Shown: piece by piece, positions 32,979-34,288 of the stretch
How positions within the stretch are numbered: position 1 is the stretch's first letter
How the letters are laid out: each line of letters starts with the position of its first letter
Assembly: GCA_035516965.1 (NCBI GenBank)
Contig: DATIZR010000053.1
Location: 1-34,288, forward strand
Source: Nitrospirota bacterium
Lineage (GTDB): Bacteria > Nitrospirota > UBA9217
DNA: 34,288 bases
Direction of reading: 5' to 3'
The notes under the pieces: generated by a model
Database searches by the model: none
Told to the model about the DNA's origin: nothing
Seen by the model: the letters and a program-made list of their open reading frames with translations, nothing else
Program-made: the position numbers and the translations under genes

Positions 32979-33557
32979 TCAACAGGATGGCTTCATTTCA
33001 TCTCTATCGATACCTGGAGAAGAAAGCTTGGCTGAGCACTCCCTGCAGAGTCCCTGGCTAAACGTTGTTTTCGCGTGTTTGTCGATGTAGAACTCCACCT
33101 TGTGCCGATACTCGTCATCATCACGGACTTTTTTGCAGTTGGCGCAAATGGGAAGCATGCTATTGAGCTCCTCATTCATGTTGAGCGCCCTATCGAGCTC
33201 TTCAATGAGACTTTCACGTTGTTGCAATGTTTTTCGTAATTTTAGCAAAACGGTCACAATGATGTAGAAAGCGAAGTACATCGCCCCATTCCAGAATTCG
33301 ATGGTGAATTGGGCATATTTTTTTCCTGCCATAATGTCTGAAAACACTATCGTGACAAGAGATATTAATGAAAACATGATGCCGATTCTTTGGCCAACGA
33401 ACCAGGTAACATAAGAAATCGGCACCAAATAAAATAATTCCATTCGTAATTCAAAACCTGTCACGTAATCAACATATCCTATTACCATCACCAAAAGGAG
33501 ACCGACGGCAATATGATATGTCTTGGGAAGATTGCTTAATCGTTCTAAAATGCCCAT
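32979..33557 (-). CDS. Four-span membrane protein with CxxC tail
   Basis: A 192-residue protein with four membrane spans (about residues 15-32, 37-54, 58-78, 88-107) of the MASE-like type that often precede diguanylate cyclase or histidine kinase domains (DYVTGFELRMELFYLVPISY). A short coiled coil (108-133) follows, then a compact four-cysteine tail (ICANCKKVRDDDEY, Cys138/141; LCRECS, Cys171/174). The tail is known from the C-terminal ends of PAS-type sensors. No kinase, GGDEF or EAL output is present. It may be a stand-alone redox or metal sensor, or a truncated receptor. GAGGGGG precedes the ATG. Confidence 0.75.
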   Translation of the reverse strand: MGILERLSNLPKTYHIAVGLLLVMVIGYVDYVTGFELRMELFYLVPISYVTWFVGQRIGIMFSLISLVTIVFSDIMAGKKYAQFTIEFWNGAMYFAFYIIVTVLLKLRKTLQQRESLIEELDRALNMNEELNSMLPICANCKKVRDDDEYRHKVEFYIDKHAKTTFSQGLCRECSAKLSSPGIDRDEMKPSC

Positions 33558-33700
33558 AGGGACCCCCTCATTTGTTGCATTCCGTGGTACACCGGATACT
33601 ATGTATGATTGTTAATCTGCATAAAGATCCATTACTACCTGTCTTGTGAACTATTCAGCATTTCGCTACTACTATCTGCTCCAGGAAGAATCCTCGCAAT

Positions 33701-34288
33701 CTACAACTCCTGATGCTTTTGTTCTGCCTTCTCAATGAGCCTTCCGATAATATAAACAAGAATGGCGATCACCGCTAACAACATAAACGCGAGGACCATA
33801 AAATGTCTGAGCCGCTGCGTGAACATAACAGCCACGCTGCCGAAAAGGTATCCGATCGTCAAAAAAAGCAGGGACCAGATGAATGATGAAATAAATTGAA
33901 TGCGCATAAAATGCCCGAAGGGAACTTTAAGAAACCCCAATACAACGAGAGTTGAATGGTTCAAGCCGTACAGAAATTTTGACAGGAAAATGACATGAAA
34001 AGGATTGCTCTCAATATCCGGCAGATATCTCTTGACGCGGCGTATCACGACTGTTGAGATTCGCTGGCGGGGATACCGGGATCGGAGTTGTCTCCCTGCA
34101 AAGTACCACAGCATGTCACCCAGCAGGACGCCACACAGGGCAAAGAGAAAGGAGTCAAGAAAGTGAAAGGCATGAAGCCGAACCATCATACCGGCCGTGG
34201 CCAGAAAGAGTTCCCCTTCAATGATCATCGCCGCACAAAGCAGCCAGTATGCCCAGTGCCGGTTCGCCTCAACAGTCGAAATAAAGAA
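33701..34288 (-). CDS. DedA-family membrane protein, N-terminus beyond the window
   Basis: A DedA (SNARE-associated/VTT) inner-membrane protein, related to transporters that recycle undecaprenyl phosphate or other lipids. The frame stays open to the window edge; residues before the internal ATG at 34228 (NRHWAYWLLCAAMIIEGELFL) belong to the family, so the true start lies outside. Visible parts are the EGE motif, GVLLGDMLWYFAGRQL, the re-entrant FLSKFLYGLNHSTLVVLGFLKVP and two C-terminal spans ending in a basic tail. In this group the usual Arg of the F-x-R-F motif is replaced by Lys (LSKFLYG). Confidence 0.85.
   Translation of the reverse strand, partial: FFISTVEANRHWAYWLLCAAMIIEGELFLATAGMMVRLHAFHFLDSFLFALCGVLLGDMLWYFAGRQLRSRYPRQRISTVVIRRVKRYLPDIESNPFHVIFLSKFLYGLNHSTLVVLGFLKVPFGHFMRIQFISSFIWSLLFLTIGYLFGSVAVMFTQRLRHFMVLAFMLLAVIAILVYIIGRLIEKAEQKHQEL

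Overview
The window reads as a chromosomal segment of a Gram-negative, c-di-GMP-using environmental bacterium. A beta-barrel outer-membrane protein, a lipobox lipoprotein, a split F-type ATP synthase locus (atpB-atpE alone), a UPF0182 protein, a DUF438/hemerythrin protein and GEMM-I riboswitches would fit Desulfobacterota (Geobacter-like) or Nitrospirota. That assignment is inference from gene content; no rRNA is present to settle it.

Layout. 1-3437: translation operon rpsB-tsf-pyrH-frr behind a promoter and a structured leader. 3818-5025: atpB-atpE with its own promoter and a strong terminator. 5051-5497 (-): a left-handed beta-helix protein. 5816-9093: gltX, a DUF402 gene, a small S4 RNA-binding gene and pdxA. 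9090-9570: a wrecked AI-2E-type permease gene. 9705-11427: a LOG-family hydrolase, then on the minus strand a TVP38-type membrane protein and a zinc-ribbon protein. 11733-17265: a secreted TPR protein, an RRM protein, a DUF438/hemerythrin/PAS protein (-), a GNAT acetyltransferase, a small membrane protein and an Old Yellow Enzyme.

17266-23397 is the most striking part. Three tandem copies of a c-di-GMP-I (GEMM-I) riboswitch, each with its own overlapping intrinsic terminator, lie in series upstream of one 1657-residue secreted protein. That protein has a NodB-like deacetylase-type module, a jelly-roll domain and seven IPT/TIG repeats, and it ends at a strong terminator. In every copy the terminator reuses the 3' strand of the aptamer, so c-di-GMP should turn the gene on. 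Three such gates in one leader should give a very tight off state. The natural reading is a biofilm or surface-matrix protein made only at high c-di-GMP.

23574-34288 is accessory in character: an outer-membrane barrel protein (-), an AT-rich islet with operator-like repeats, a large GC-rich palindrome and an attC-like hairpin (possible integron cassette), an MFS exporter, REP-like palindromes, a LEA14-like lipoprotein, about 840 bp without a convincing gene but with strong inverted repeats, a UPF0182 protein, an RluA-type pseudouridine synthase, a membrane protein with a cysteine-rich tail, and a DedA-type protein cut by the window edge. No tRNA, rRNA, CRISPR array or transposase was found.
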